64,000 bases of DNA from Artocarpus heterophyllus (lineage: Eukaryota; Streptophyta; Magnoliopsida; Rosales; Moraceae). Where the stretch lies: positions 8,901,512 through 8,965,511 of the forward strand of contig CM046350.1 in NCBI GenBank assembly GCA_025403435.1, in the 5' to 3' direction. The number at the start of each line of letters is the position of its first letter. Positions within the stretch are counted from its first letter, which is position 1. Position numbers and translations under genes: made by a program. Under the pieces are notes generated by a model. That model was not told the origin of the DNA. It did not search any database and was given only the letters and a program-made list of their open reading frames with translations. Below are positions 12,651 to 25,718 of the stretch, one piece after another.

Positions 12651-12660
12651 GTAAGCATCG

Positions 12661-12782
12661 CACGTGCCAAAATTTTAAAAGTTTAACAGCCTTGCAATCT
12701 CTCACGTGTCAGAACCCTGACCAATCCCAATCTCCCAACCTCCCAAACCAACACACTAATTTCCCATAATACCCCTATAAAA
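12661..12782 (+). promoter_or_regulatory. Core promoter of the CASC3-like gene
   Basis: Two G-boxes (CACGTG at 12661-12666 and 12703-12708) precede a TATA box (TATAAAA, 12776-12782). The following leader carries several TAGGGTTT motifs (near 12926, 13003 and 13295), the reverse of the telo-box common in plant translation and RNA-processing genes. The large duplication breakpoint is 5 bp upstream of the first G-box. Function is inferred from motifs only. Confidence 0.5.
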
Positions 12783-13311
12783 CCAGATAAGTCTCTACAA
12801 CTTCTGAATAAAATAAAATAAATAAAAAAATGTATAAATAAATCAAATAGAAAAACTTCCAAGTCTTTTTGTTTCAATTGATGACGACGCACCTAAAAGG
12901 CCCAAAAATCTCTCCCTCTCAAAATCTAGGGTTTCACGAAGAGTATCCCTAGATCCCACTTCAGGGCGAAAAGCCCCTAATTTTCTTGAATTTTGGGTCT
13001 TTTAGGGTTTCTATTTTGGGGAATTCTCTACTCTTGGCGTTTGATTCCCGCTAATATTTTTTTTTTCGGCGCTTTACGGATTTTTCTTGCTTTGGTTCTG
13101 GCTATCAATTTCTAACCCCTTGAATCAAGAGTTCGGGTTTGCGTTGAAGCTTTGAGTTTTTGTAGAGTTTTGGACTGATTGAGTTCTGAGTAATTGGTGT
13201 TGGGGTTTGACGAAAGCGTTTTCTTTTTTGTTTCTGGTTTTAATTCGGTGAAATTTATACTTTTTTGCTATTTGAATTGGGACGTTGGAGATTTAGGGTT
13301 TTTGTGTGGAG

Positions 13312-16300
13312 ATGGCGACGGTCGGTGCGGAAGAGGTGGATTACGAGAGTGATCCGGAGGAGGCAAAGCGATCGCTGGCGATGCGGAGGCGGGAAGCAAG
13401 CGACGACGAGGAAGGGGAAGGAGAGGGCGGTGAGAAGCAGAGGGTGGACCGAAGGGGCGGGATTCATTCCGATGAATCGGATGGTCAGGGTGGGGCGGCG
13501 GACTACGACGAGGATGAAGAGGAATTGGGCTTGGAAGATGAAGAGGAAGAAGAGATTGATGACGAAGAAGAGGAAGAGGAAGAGGTGTATGAGGAGAGTG
13601 GCCATGGACGAGAGGGTGTTGGTGCGGGCGGGGGTGAGAGTTTGGCAGCTGCGGTTTCGAAGGAGGTGGCAGGAAACGGCAGGGGGCCTGTGGAAGGGTC
13701 AGTGGAAGCGCATGCTGAGGGTCAGGCCGAGGGGGAGGAGGAGGAGAAGAAGGAGCATGAGCCCTTTGCAGTGCCCACTGCTGGAGCTTTTTACATGCAT
13801 GATGACCGGTTTAGGGACAATGCCGGTGGTCGCCACAGGTTTGTTTTTCTTTTGGGATGAGTAGGTAGAATTGAATTCTTGTCAGCTATGATTTCTAGTG
13901 TTTTGTGGAAATATACTTTTGTAAGTGGGTTGTTCTATTGGTTACCTTTATTTACCCTTTGTAGTTTCAGTATCAGGTTTACCATTACCATTCCGGCTCA
14001 AAAGGACTTTTGGTTTTGATTTCCTTTTAGTTCAATGTTTACCACATAGTTTTCTCTAGGAAAATACCCTTTTTATCTTTTGAAGTAAGAAGTACGCTTG
14101 TTGGATGATTAATGAAGTGCATCAATATCTTTGAATAGGCGAACACACGGTGGAAGGAGATTGTGGGAGTCCAAAGATGACAGGAAGTGGGGACATGACA
14201 AATTTGAAGAGATAACTTTACAGGAGAGGCATTATCAGGAGGTACTGGCGTTTTATATGTGCATCTCACATAGTATGCTGGTTTAAGATCCGTTTTCTTC
14301 ATGGGTCTACAGTTCAAATTTTTTTCTAGTTTTTTTTATTTATTTTAAATTGAACTGAAACTTTCTATTTAAACCTATGGATCAAATTTGCTTTTAGTTT
14401 TATTTAAAGTCCCCCCTCTCCTTCAGGCTCTCACATTTACTTTGTTGTTTACATCTTCTGAAATTTTAGGGAAGGAGATCTTCTAAGGGTCATTATCGAG
14501 GTCGTGGTAGAAGCCGTGGTGTTGACCGTGGATATGGTAGAGGCAACAGGCCTAAAGCATATAACAACAGTAATAATCAGAGCCAGGTATCCAAGGGCGT
14601 CAGGGGGAAAGGGCTCAGGAAGTACAAGGCCATGACAAAGAACAGCACCCCTTCAATGCTAAACAAACAGTGAGTAGAACCTTTTCGTAGAGTAATCAAT
14701 CAATTATTTATTTAGTTTATTATTTAAAGAAAAAATATTTATCTACATTTTTTTTTAAATTCAGCATGTTATTCTTATACGTTAGTATTCTTTGTGTTGA
14801 TTTTTGTAGATCGGGGAAGCCTGTTGAGAAACCTTCAATTACTAACGCAACAAGAGCTTTCGCACCCGCATCTAATGTGGAATTTGACCCCGTTCCTGCT
14901 AGGAAAAATGTGTTTGCATCAAGCTTGAATTCAGCTTCTCCACCTTTTTACCCATCAGGCTCTTCCAACAAGGAGATCTCCCTTACGCAGAAAAGGGATG
15001 TTCAGGCAGGAAGTACCAGCAGGAACCTTCGCCAATCTGCTGTGGGCAATACATTGATGCGAGGAAAGAATATAACTGAATCTATTAGTATGGACAAGAT
15101 TAACATCAATGATTCCACCAATTCAGCTGCTGGGAAAACCTTGAGTAACATGCAAATGCCACCTTCTGGAACACTGTTGGTAAATACTACTCAGCCCTCT
15201 CAGTCTAGGATTCACGGGAGGGCTGTTGTCCAAGGACGGATGACTTATCAGCCTGCTCAACTTCAAAACCAAGCCATAAGAGGTACTTTATCAGCACAAC
15301 CACATGCTGTTCAGCGAAGTCCAGTTCAAGGCCGAGGGCAAACTGCTGTGCAGACTCCTGCTCAGCAGTTGGGGAAACGCCCTGGTAGTGGACCTCAAGC
15401 TTCTACTCTGCCAACTACAGCTCTGTCAACAAGTTCACTGGAACCAGGAGAAGGAGATTCATCTTCAGAGGCAAATAAATCTAAAACAGCAATGGTTGCA
15501 AAGGGGAAAGGCGTTGCTCAAGGTAGTGGAAGGGGCTCTGTTTTGTACGGTGGTGCTCAGGTTGTTGGAACCACTGGGAGTATGGCTGTTAATCATGGAG
15601 ATCAGAACTTCCCTGGTAGCCCGGCCTTTCTTCCATGTAATGCTGCTGGGGCCCTGTAATTTTTTTTTTTTCCAGATTCTTTTATATTATAAGCTTATGT
15701 GGCTTCCTTTTGCGATGGTAGTTTGCTTTAAAACATAGCACTAATACGCACACACACACATGCACATATACTTTGAGTTGATTTATCAATACTATTTTTT
15801 TTTTCTTTTTTCACTTGTCAGAAAATCTAGATTTGTTAGTGCATGACATCGCTTGGTCTTTTGAGATATTGAAGAATTATGTTTCTGAACTGAACTGTTT
15901 ATGTTTGTATACATTTATGTGAAATACAAATTCTTAGTTTCCAAAATTTTTTTAGCCTTAAGTAGCTTTGTATATGGTTGCTTCTTGGGCAGTCATGCAA
16001 TTTGGAGGGCAGCATCCTGGTGGTATCGGGGTTCCTGCCGTTGGGATGGCGTTTCCTGGATATGTTGCTCAGCCACAAGGTCTTGGTCTGGGAAATTCTG
16101 AGATGACATGGTATGGCCATTTTACACGATACATGCAAAATTTTTATCCGACTTTCTTGTTTATTTATTTTTATCTCTTGGGCTTCATGTCTTGGCTAGG
16201 TCAATAAGTGGTTGAGTGGTACTTGGTCATGGAGGTGCACTTGTGACCTTATATCTTTAGCTTCTCAAATTCTATTTCTGTTTCCATGCTGCGGATAGGT

Positions 16301-17330
16301 GTAATCTAATGGGGAATTCTTTAGTGTCTAATCTCTTTCGGTAGAAGAGTTTTTTAGTTTTAAAAAACAATTGCGTTGGAGTTAAATGTTTAGGGTTTTT
16401 CTTATTTCTTGTGACATAAGGAGGGGCATGTTTAGAGTTCTTCTCATTTCTTGCTACATAAGGATTTAAATTGTTTATTTGTTTTTCTCAGGCTACCAGT
16501 GCTAGCGGGTGCTGCAGGAGCATATTGTTCACCCTATGTTACTGTTGATGGTGCTTACCATACTTGCCCGTCCGGGCAGTCTTCTTCTGGGGGTGCCTCA
16601 AGGTTGGTGGCATGTTATCGCTTGTTCTATTATTTATATAATCAGGATTGTCTTTTTCCTCCCCTGTTAATGTTGCATATTTAGTGTTTTGCCGTCTAGT
16701 CCCAAGCTTTTTTCATGTTAATTCTTTTTTATTTTTTTTAAATTTTTTCTCATGCTTGTTTACGTTTGTAATAAAGCCTGTGTCTCCATATTGAAGTATA
16801 TGAATGGCTAGTTATATATTCTCACTCAAAGTTCCATGGTGGTGTTGCCGGTTTTGGATGCTTTCTTAATTTTTTTTCGGGAGAAATTTAATACCATTTA
16901 ATTAATCAATATTTTGCATGTTTGCAGCAAAGAAAGTAATGCTAATAAACCCAGCAATGAATGGACGTCTTCACAAAAGCCTGGTATGACGTTTTCTTAC
17001 CTTTAGCCTTATTTATCAATTTATATGACGCTGGATATTCACCTTCTTCTTTTCCATGCAGAAATTGTGAGTGATGAATTTGGGCAGCGGCAAAATAAGC
17101 CTCGTAGGTAAGTTCATACACACAACAACTGTTCCATGTTGTCATTTGTAATTGTAAAACAAGATAAAATAGCAGTGTAGTAATTCTTTAATCCTCTGCT
17201 TCCCTTGTAAAAACGGCAAAAAGAAGTTAGAGAAGAAGAATTTAGTTTATACTGGGACTTATGCTACGCTTTTCCTGCTAATTTTTGTTTTTCCATGTGC
17301 AGATACTCAGAGATGAACTTTGGTCAATGA
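13312..17330 (+). CDS. CASC3: CASC3/MLN51/Barentsz-like exon junction complex protein, nine exons
   Basis: Spliced CDS of 461 residues. Exons: 13312-13838, 14139-14241, 14470-14669, 14810-15636, 15993-16110, 16492-16602, 16928-16983, 17062-17107, 17303-17330. All junctions are GT-AG and all phases agree. Residues 1-165 are very acidic (Glu/Asp runs at about 60-95). The Btz/SELOR region spans exons 1-2: FYMHDDRFRDN followed by GGRRLWESKDDRKWGHDKFEE. In the family this region wraps eIF4AIII in the exon junction complex. Exon 3 is an Arg-Gly-rich RNA-binding segment; exon 4 is low-complexity; exons 5-9 give the plant-specific tail (MQFGGQHPGG, PVLAGAAGAY). The start is the ATG that opens the acidic N-terminus. 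The first codon of exon 5 is unsure: the splice gives Phe, and I would have expected Val. The protein probably acts in the nucleus and cytoplasm in mRNA processing and quality control. Confidence 0.9.
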
Positions 17331-20300
17331 AGTACTTGTTTTAGGATGGAGCTTGTTTGAATAAGCAGATAAAGGTTTTATTTTGCCCGAATAAAACTCT
17401 GTTACTTTGGGGCTTTGGAAAATTCTGGGTTGTGATAAACTGGTGTCTCAGGCCTTCCTCTAGGTCCATTGTGTTATCCAGCTTTGTCCTGGAGCACATT
17501 GGGCCGCAACATGTTCCAACATATATTAGGTATGCGTTTTATATCTGTGTGTTATTCTTTCTTAACATCTTGAACAGATCATTTTAGTCCCATTTTTAAT
17601 ACCTATGTTGAAAGATAAGAAAACATTGTTATATTACTCGTCTACAAATTATCAATCAGGATGTTTCACCTGCTATTTCCAGTAATGAAGTATATTAGCA
17701 TATCTGAATCTCTGATCTCTTCCTTCCACGCGCATACACCTGTGTTGCACACGTTTGCAACCAATTGTTGCCCTTTTTGTGCCTGCATGCTTACCTCTGT
17801 TTTTTCTTCCCGCCCCACCCCACCCCACCCCTCCCCATTTTTATTTTTGCAGTAATATATGGTAAACGCCTGCTCAATGCTGCTCAATTTAAGATGACTA
17901 CTGTGGCTTGACAGGTGGCAGTTCTTCATTTAAAAGTGCGGTAGGGATACAAAGTAGAGAATGTGGATTTGCAATCTTGCCAATCGAGATTGGATGACTT
18001 TCTTACGATTCCTTTGTTTTCTTGCTCAGGTTTTTTTGTGGCTTGGTTTTTCAAGTGAAGCTTGTGAGAAATGTGGGCGGGCTTCTCTTTGATCTATACC
18101 CCGAAAAAATAAAAAAATAAAAATAAAAAAAAGAAAAAAGTTGCAAAATTATTGTGCAGGGCTGTTACCTTTGTGAAGGTTTTTTTACTTCTCTATAAAT
18201 GGTGCAATTTGGTTTTTCTATTCATTTTTCTGCTTTCTTTGTGGTTTAGTTAGTTTCCCTTGTTTTGAGGGTACCTTTCTGCATTGAGACTTTTCTTAAA
18301 ACTATTGTTGGCGACTCCTTTGCTGGGATTATTCTCGATGGGTAGAATTTTACGCGATCATAGAACCCTTGACGCAGTTATTTGTATTGCTGTAAGGAGT
18401 GAGTTGATGTTTGATGCAAACTCATCTGACAACTGCTTTTGTTTTTTTCTCCCTTTTTTTTTTCCTTGCAATGCAAAGGCTTGGCTATGACGTGCTTGTA
18501 CTTTCATGGTTGTTAGATTGCGAGTACTCAAATGTTAGAAAATAAACACATGAATCATGATTCATGAAGGCTGGTGTGTAATTTGAAGGCTGCAAGTGTG
18601 CATGTCATTCTAGACCAACTAGTGATGTGTAAAATGGTAAAGTGGTTTTTCATTGTTGCGAGCAATTTCATACATATATAAGAAATCATGAAAATTTGTA
18701 TTCATGCTACATTTCAAGTTGTTGTAATACTACAATTCGTTATACTGGTTTAAGTTGGCTTACATTTAAACTGCATGTCATTTATAAAAACTAAATTTTG
18801 GTAGATGGTATTGATTTTTCTCCTACATCTATTGAACCTTTCGGCCATGTGCGATTGCACATTCTTCTCGCCATGAAGTTCCAACTTAAAATGCTCCTAG
18901 TGGGTTATTATGGGTTTTTTTTCTTCGAGCCAAGTGGACTATTGTGGTATTTAATGTTTGCAAGTACCCCCATGATTTACAAATTTTAAGTAAAAAGATG
19001 GTTTGGTAAGGATTTAGGGGTGTTGGCGGGCTGTTTGAGGGGAAAGTTAAAAAATACAACTAAATTACATAAGAAAACACAACTAAATTTTAAACTTGAA
19101 TTAAAGTTTTTCATTGGTGTTGATAAACCTCTCCTCTTACTTATATCTTTAATTGACACTGTGGTGAGTTGGGCCAATGAAGGAGATGGATAACGTGATA
19201 GTGATAGTGACAACATGGCTAATATGCCAATGGTGATACAAAGAGAAGACGTTGGTCATTTGATGGGAGGCTAGGATTTCATTATATGAGTTAGTCTTAG
19301 TTGTATATGTTAGTTCTTTAATTTAATTTTATTTTTGAGCATGTTGATGAAGAGTGATTAGAAGAAATGTAATTATAAAGTATGAAAAGGTACGTCTTAT
19401 ACAAATAGAACTTATTGTAATAACCAACGGAAAAAAAATAATAATAATAATTTTTATAGAAAAAATATTTAAAAATAAAAATTATATTATATGAACATTT
19501 GAGTACCGTTTCGATGGATTAATAGATTTTTTAAACACCCGTGTTTGTATGTAATTGTATGTAAGGAAGATTTTGATGAAAGGGACAAAAAAAAATTTGA
19601 ATTGGGTAAAAGTCATCTTTTTTTTTTAGAACAAAAAAACACGTTTTTTTGTGTAGGTAAACTGTCCTAATTTTTTTCAAAAAAAATAAGAAAAATGACT
19701 GTAGCAGAATAAGGAACCTCAATATAACGAAAAAAAAAAAAAATGAAACCGTTTTGATGTCTAAAAAATCTTTTTTTTGGTGTCAAAAATTGTCCAAAAA
19801 AAAAAAGGTCATTCATCAAAATTTTTTTTTCCAAAAAGTCATTCATCAAAATCTCCCCGTGTGTGACATTGTTCAAACAGTTCTTTCAGGCAAAATCCTA
19901 TATGTCTAATATAATTAAAAGTTTTTATAAAGTACATTATCTTATTTTATAACGTACATTATCTTATTGGTCAACCTCTACAATTACGACTAGATTAGTG
20001 GTGCCGTGCATATGTACAAGTGTTGCTTTGAAGAAGGGCCAGGCAATGTAGACACTTTGTTTAAATAAAATGAATGTCATTTTCTGGACGCCATTAATGG
20101 TTATTTTTGGCACTTTGGGTTAGACTTTTGATTATAAAAAAAAAGGCAAGCTTCAGTTTCAATTGACGTTGGAAGTAAATAATGACTCAAACACTTTCAG
20201 TCTGTAAAAATGTTTTTTCCTGTCATTGGAACACACGACAATTTCTGGGCAAAATAGAGAACAAATTTGCCACCCATATTTCGATGTCAAAAAGCAAAAA

Positions 20301-20815
20301 AGCAAAAAAAAAAAAAAAAAAGGAAATAAAGACATCACTTTTTTTTATATATTTAATTGGTTAAACTTTATGAAGGACTATAAATTCATCGATAGTATAC
20401 CGTTTTATACCGTTGGATGTAAATCAAAGTTTTGCTAAATTTCTAATATTATTATTATTATTATTATTACTATTATTATGGTTTTGATACGATTTCAAAC
20501 GACAGTTAAAACTGTCGATGAAGTTTTTTCTTTTATTAAAATCTTACCATTTTGATGTTTTAATGAAATGTGATGGATACAGAGAGAGTACCCGAAAGTT
20601 TTTTGCCTGGTTTTATGAGTTATGACCCGCTGATGAGGGAGAGACAGACAGGTGGGTCCAAAGGCAAATAAAATCTAGAAAAGCGATAGGATGAAATCCA
20701 ACGGCAAGGATCAATTGTTGAGACCCACCGACGCCACGGTCACAACACTCGAACTACTACTGTATTAAAGTAAACTCTTACTTTAATAAGAGAATTAATT
20801 AGCTGAATTAAAAAA
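17331..20815. other. 3' UTR of the CASC3-like gene, then AT-rich intergenic DNA
   Basis: 17331 to roughly 18500 is probably 3' untranslated sequence; it is T-rich and may contain an intron near 17530. From 18500 I see no gene, only homopolymer A/T runs (19420-19870, 20300) and an (ATT)n tract at 20448-20478. Confidence 0.4.
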
Positions 20816-20850
20816 GGTTGTGCTCAAAACTGCATATACGCGCATTTGTC

Positions 20851-21085
20851 CACGTGCGCTCTCAAGTCAACCCCGACTCGTCCAGTTGTGGACTCCGACA
20901 ACGCATCACGGGAAATCTCTTTCCAATCTTGCGGACTCAGCGAAAGATCGCGTGTCTTCCGGTGGTCAGTGCCGCAGCTGACCACTGCCCGCACGAGTTG
21001 GCTCGCACGTGCGATCAATTATCTTAAAATTGGAAAAAAATATATATATGTTCTTCCTCCCTCCCCCCCCCCTCTCTCTCTCTCT
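20851..21085 (+). promoter_or_regulatory. Putative promoter of the glycosyltransferase gene
   Basis: A GC-richer island holds two CACGTG G-boxes (20851-20856 and 21006-21011), a dyad (GTGGTCAG at 20962-20969, CTGACCAC at 20978-20985), and a TATATATA box at 21041-21048. A (CT)n tract to about 21085 follows, as is common near plant start sites. The leader to 22155 probably contains an intron (donor near 21287, acceptor near 21890 or 22062). Confidence 0.45.
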
Positions 21086-22155
21086 AATTTCTTCTCTGTA
21101 ATGATCAGTGCTTTGCTTGAAGAACCTTATAATTTCCGAAAAGCGTCTGTTCAGATCTTGAGCTCTCCGCTTTCGAAGCCTCAGAAAAGGATCCGAGTCG
21201 GTTTTTCTCTCGACTCAGTTGTCTTGTCTTCAGAACTTGCTCAGTCTGGGAAAAGTTGCTGTCTTTGTCTTGTGTTGGGTTGGAACCGTGAGTGTTCTTG
21301 AATCGAAAGCCTTCTTGATTTTCTATTCAATCTTGAGCTTGCTTTTTCAGTTTGATGAGTAAATGCTGTAAGTTCTCTGTCTCCTTGGTTGCTGAGAAAA
21401 TGCGGGAAAACGTTTTGAATGAATCAGTTTTTGAGGTCCTGATGCTTAGTGTTCTTAGGAAATTCAGTTTTTGAACTTTAAAGTTTTGAAGTTTGCTTGA
21501 AGGGATTTCTTTACACGCAATTTCTTTATATCATTTTCTTAAAGCCAGTGGATGAGAACCAGATTTTGTTTTGACTTAAAGATTTTTCTTACTTTTTTGG
21601 GCTAAATTTTTGTGGTCCGCTATTTTCTTGATTATTCTGGACTTTAGAGGATTGAATTTGACATAAGTGAAAAATAACATGTTTTCTTTATTGTTTGAAT
21701 TGGTTTTTTTGGTTTGTTAGTTCCATTTTCTTGCTTGTACAATGCAAAAAAGCTGGGGGGAAAAGAATTCTTGAACCGTTCAGCCTTTTAAGATCTTAGT
21801 AAAGATTTTGGAGGAGCTTAGAGAAACTTCCCATAATTTTTTACCCCTATACACCAGCGTCACATGCATTTGCCCACATTCCATATGCAGGTTCTGCGAA
21901 GAACATAGATTTAAAGAAAATGCTTTTTTTTTTTCAAACTTGATTTCTGGTTAAGAAGGAAAAAGAATTTGTTGTTTTTGCTGGTCTACTCTTGGTTCTA
22001 TAGCGAGAAACAAAAAAGGGTGTGATTTTTTATTTTTTTTATTTTTTTAATGTTTCATGTAGGGTTGAAACTTGCTGAGTAGTTGGAGAATGACCAGTGG
22101 AAAGAGTTTTTTCTTCGTCTGCTGATTTCTGAGGAGATGTAATATAGTTTGAGAA

Positions 22156-23673
22156 ATGGAAGAAGATAGCAAAAAACTCGAGCTTAAGTCACTAAGGATT
22201 GGTGGTAGTTTTAAGTCTACATTGTCAGGGAGATCGACTCCTAAGAATTCTCCATCCTTCAGAAGATCACATTCCAGCAGAACCCCTCGAAGAGAAGCTA
22301 GGGGTAGTTCAAGAGGTATACAGTGGCTCCGCAGCAATCGGTTACTCTTTTGGTTGTTATTGATTACTCTTTGGGCATATCTTGGATTTTATGTTCAGTC
22401 TAGGTGGGTGCATGACAATGACGAGGATAACCTCATGGGCTTCGGAAAAAAACCAGACAATTGGAACTCAGAAACCGAACAGAATCTGCGGCGGGATTTG
22501 ATTACCACTGATGTTTCTTTGGCAGTTAAGAATGGGAGTGAGGAAAATCAGGTTAGAGACGATAAGAGGATGGATGTGGTTTTGGCCAGAAGAGAGAATG
22601 GAATTTCGTCTCATCGGAAGTTAAATTCAAAGAAAAAGAAAACTAAAAGAGCAGATCGTAGTTTACGTGGTAAAGTGCGTGGTAAACGGAAGACAACAAA
22701 GGTGGTTAAAAACCTTGAAATAGAGGAACAGGAACCAGATATTCCTAAGACAAATGCTTCTTATGGAATGCTGGTTGGGCCGTTTGGCCCATTAGAAGAT
22801 AGAATCTTGGAATGGAGTCCAGAGAAGCGTTCTGGAACATGTGATAGGAAGGGAGACTTTGCACGCATTGTCTGGTCTCGAAGATTTATGTTAATATTTC
22901 ATGAACTTTCAATGACTGGGGCTCCTCTTTCGATGATGGAGTTGGCAACAGAACTTTTGAGCTGTGGTGCAACTGTTTCTGCTGTAGCTCTTAGCAAGAA
23001 GGGTGGGTTAATGCCAGAGCTTGCTCGGAGAAGAATCAAGGTGCTTGAGGACAAAGCAGATCTCAGTTTCAAAAGTGCCATGAAGGCTGATCTGGTGATT
23101 GCTGGATCAGCAGTCTGTGCATCATGGATCGGTGAGAATGAATTGACTGCAATTTATTAAGGTCATTTTATGTCAATGAGTTGGCAATGCAGAATGCATA
23201 ATCTTATTCATAAATCATGCTACTATGGGATTTTCGTTCCTTGCAGTAAAATTTTCTAATCGTACCGTGCTGAGTGTGGGGAATTTACTATCTGATTTTG
23301 GTAAATCTAACATTGTGTCTTGCATACTTGCTCTTTTTCTTTCAGGCTTTTTAAGTTTAAACTTTTCAATAATGATTATGGAAGCACAAAAACTTCAGTT
23401 TCACTAGTCTATTCAAACTTAAAGATTGGTTCAGGTCTCATGAATTGTGAACTTTATGCGTTGCAACTTGGATTGAGTTTATCTCTTATATAATGGTATA
23501 CGTAGACTTATGATATACGGTTATCCTTAGAAAGCAAGAATTTTGGTCTAATTTATGAAGCCAGTATGAACTGCTACTTCTAGCATTATAATTTTTGCAT
23601 TATTTTTCTCTTATGCTGTCAGGGTAATGTATAAATCAATGATAACCATCCTCTTGGTGTGTGTGTGTGTGTT

Positions 23674-23716
<43 letters not shown>

Positions 23717-25480
23717 GTATTTCCCTCCTTCTGAAATTAGTATCTTAAAAGTATTGCATCTGTTATTTAATTCGTACATATTTTCCATTGTTTAATAAAT
23801 CTTTCAACTAAGCGATGGGCTTTGAGCTTCTTTCTGAAGCATAAATAACACTTTTTTTTTTAAAATAGAACTTGCATATAAATTACATTAACAAGTGTTC
23901 ATTTCAGATCAATATATCAATAAATTTCCAGCTGGAGCAAGTCAAGTTGCTTGGTGGATTATGGAAAACCGACGAGAGTACTTTGATCGGGCAAAGGTCG
24001 TTCTTAATCGAGTGAAAATGCTGGTTTTTATCTCAGAATTACAGTGGAGGCAATGGCTAGCCTGGGCTGAAGAAGAAAAGATTAAGCTTAGGTCTCAACC
24101 TGCACTCGTCCCATTGTCCATTAATGATGAAATGGCTTTTGCAGCTGGCATTGCTTGTACTCTTAATACTCCATCTTTCACAACCGAGAAGATGATGGAG
24201 AAGAGGCAGTTGTTGAGAGATTCAGCCAGAAAGGAGATGGGCTTGACAGATAACGATATGCTTGTGATTTGTCTGAGTAGCATAAACCCTGCAAAGGGCC
24301 AGCATTTGCTTCTTGAATCAGGACGCATAATGATTGAGAAAGAATCTTTCCAAGAAAAATCTATTATAAAAAATCCGGTAGATACAAAACATCGTCAGTC
24401 TAAGTCGACTAGAAAGCAGCGCCTCAAATCTGTATTTCAAAAGTTGAATGGTAGTGGTGAAACATCAAGCAAATTTACCCTTTACAATTATTCTATGAGC
24501 AACACCCAGAGAAAATGTTTCTAACTAGCTTTTTTGATGTTGATATAGGTACTTTGAGCTTTGGTGGTACTCATAGGAAGAAGATGTTAGATAATGCAGG
24601 AATGCATGACCTGTCTGTTAAAATTCTCATTGGCTCGGTTGGATCTAAGAGCAATAAGGTGGTTTACGTCAAAGAACTCCTGAACTATTCATCTCAGCAT
24701 CCAAACATGTCAAGGTCAGTGATGTGGACTCCAGCGTCTACACGCGTAGCTGCACTCTACGCCGCTGCAGATGTCTATGTCATCAACTCCCAGGTGAACA
24801 AGCTTTTCATGTTTTTTTTTTTTCAATCATCAATCATGTAAAAATACATCAATCTATTTGTTTAGAGAGCTCTATGCTTTAATTCTACTGACTCAAAAGT
24901 GTTTTCAAATCTATCAATGTGTTTCTAAAGTTCTGTTCCCATCTAATTTAACTTGATTCTACTTCATTTCTTCAAGATAGCTTATTAATTTGGAAACCAT
25001 TTTCAGGGACTGGGAGAAACATTCGGGAGGGTGACGATTGAAGCAATGGCATTCGGTCTGCCGGTATGACATTTTTATTTGTTGTCTTGTTAGTTAAGAA
25101 ATGCTGAAATAACAAACCATTGTACTCTTTTAAAGAAATTTACATCATCTTCCATGTGCTCCTTCCATGCTTTCACAGATTCATAATACAACAAATCTTG
25201 ACAGGCTGTTCTGACTACATTTTACTGAAAACAGGTACTTGGAACAGATGCTGGAGGCACAAAAGAGATTGTTGAGCACAATGTGACGGGTCTTCTTCAT
25301 CCAATAGGTCGTACAGGAGCTCCGGTCCTTGCCAAAAATCTTGGGTTTTTGCTTAAAAACCCAGGTACAAGGAAGGAAATGGGGATGAAAGGAAGAGAGA
25401 AGGTGAAGAGGATGTACTTAAAGAGGCACATGTACAAGAAGTTTGTAGACGTTCTCGTCAAGTGCATGAGACCCAAATGA
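22156..25480 (+). CDS. Membrane-anchored family 4 glycosyltransferase, five exons
   Basis: Spliced CDS of 688 residues. Exons: 22156-23131, 23908-24450, 24549-24793, 25007-25063, 25235-25480; all GT-AG and in phase. The exon 2 donor could instead be 6 bp later (after 24456), adding two residues. A Ser/Arg-rich cytosolic tail (1-55) precedes one membrane segment (about 60-77, LLFWLLLITLWAYLGF), which suggests a type II Golgi protein. A basic Lys/Arg linker (about 155-190) leads to the GT-B fold. The donor-site motif is ETFGRVTIE (E592 and E600, the EX7E pair of GT4), followed by GTDAGGTKEIV. The sequence resembles the Arabidopsis At1g75420/At1g19710 type, whose substrate I do not know. The ATG at 22156 gives the complete N-terminal tail. 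Confidence 0.88.
23657..23720. repeat. Compound microsatellite (TG)n(TA)n(TATG)n in intron 1
   Basis: Three simple-sequence runs follow each other inside the first intron of the glycosyltransferase gene. Likely polymorphic in length. Confidence 0.95.
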
Positions 25481-25718
25481 CACGCATGCATACCCTCCAC
25501 CGTCATCATTCTCAATTCTTTGATTGCTTCTGAATCATAGGGGTGCTGTGAATATTGAAAACCTATTTGATTCGCCCCAATTTGATAATGATGATTGATA
25601 ATCGTTATGTTTGATTTTCCTTTAGGAAATGAAATCCTCTTGTTTGATTGATGCAACGCAGATTGATGGAACGCAGTTGACTTTTAGGGTCTGTTTGTTT
25701 TGGGTCCATTTGGTTCAC

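Larger units (their letters stand above)
5099..12656. repeat. Tandem segmental duplication, copy 2 (interrupted by a solo LTR)
   Basis: This is the second copy of 296-5098. Removing the insertion at 9092-11924 and one 5 bp target repeat leaves about 4.7 kb. It contains the gag-like ORF start at 5388 (with its own stop near 5234), a polypurine tract, an LTR at 5738-6365 and a family X LTR body from 6366 to 11995. About 80 bp near the end of the family X LTR that are present in copy 1 (4380-4460) are missing here. It ends at the AGC at 12654-12656, next to the CASC3-like promoter. Confidence 0.8.

Noticed and set aside
13255..13864. Overlapping frames opposite to or shifted from exon 1 of the CASC3-like gene (116 and 199 codons)
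   Set aside because: They are by-products of the repetitive Glu/Asp/Gly/Arg codons of exon 1. The Btz motif and splice phases support only the frame from 13312.
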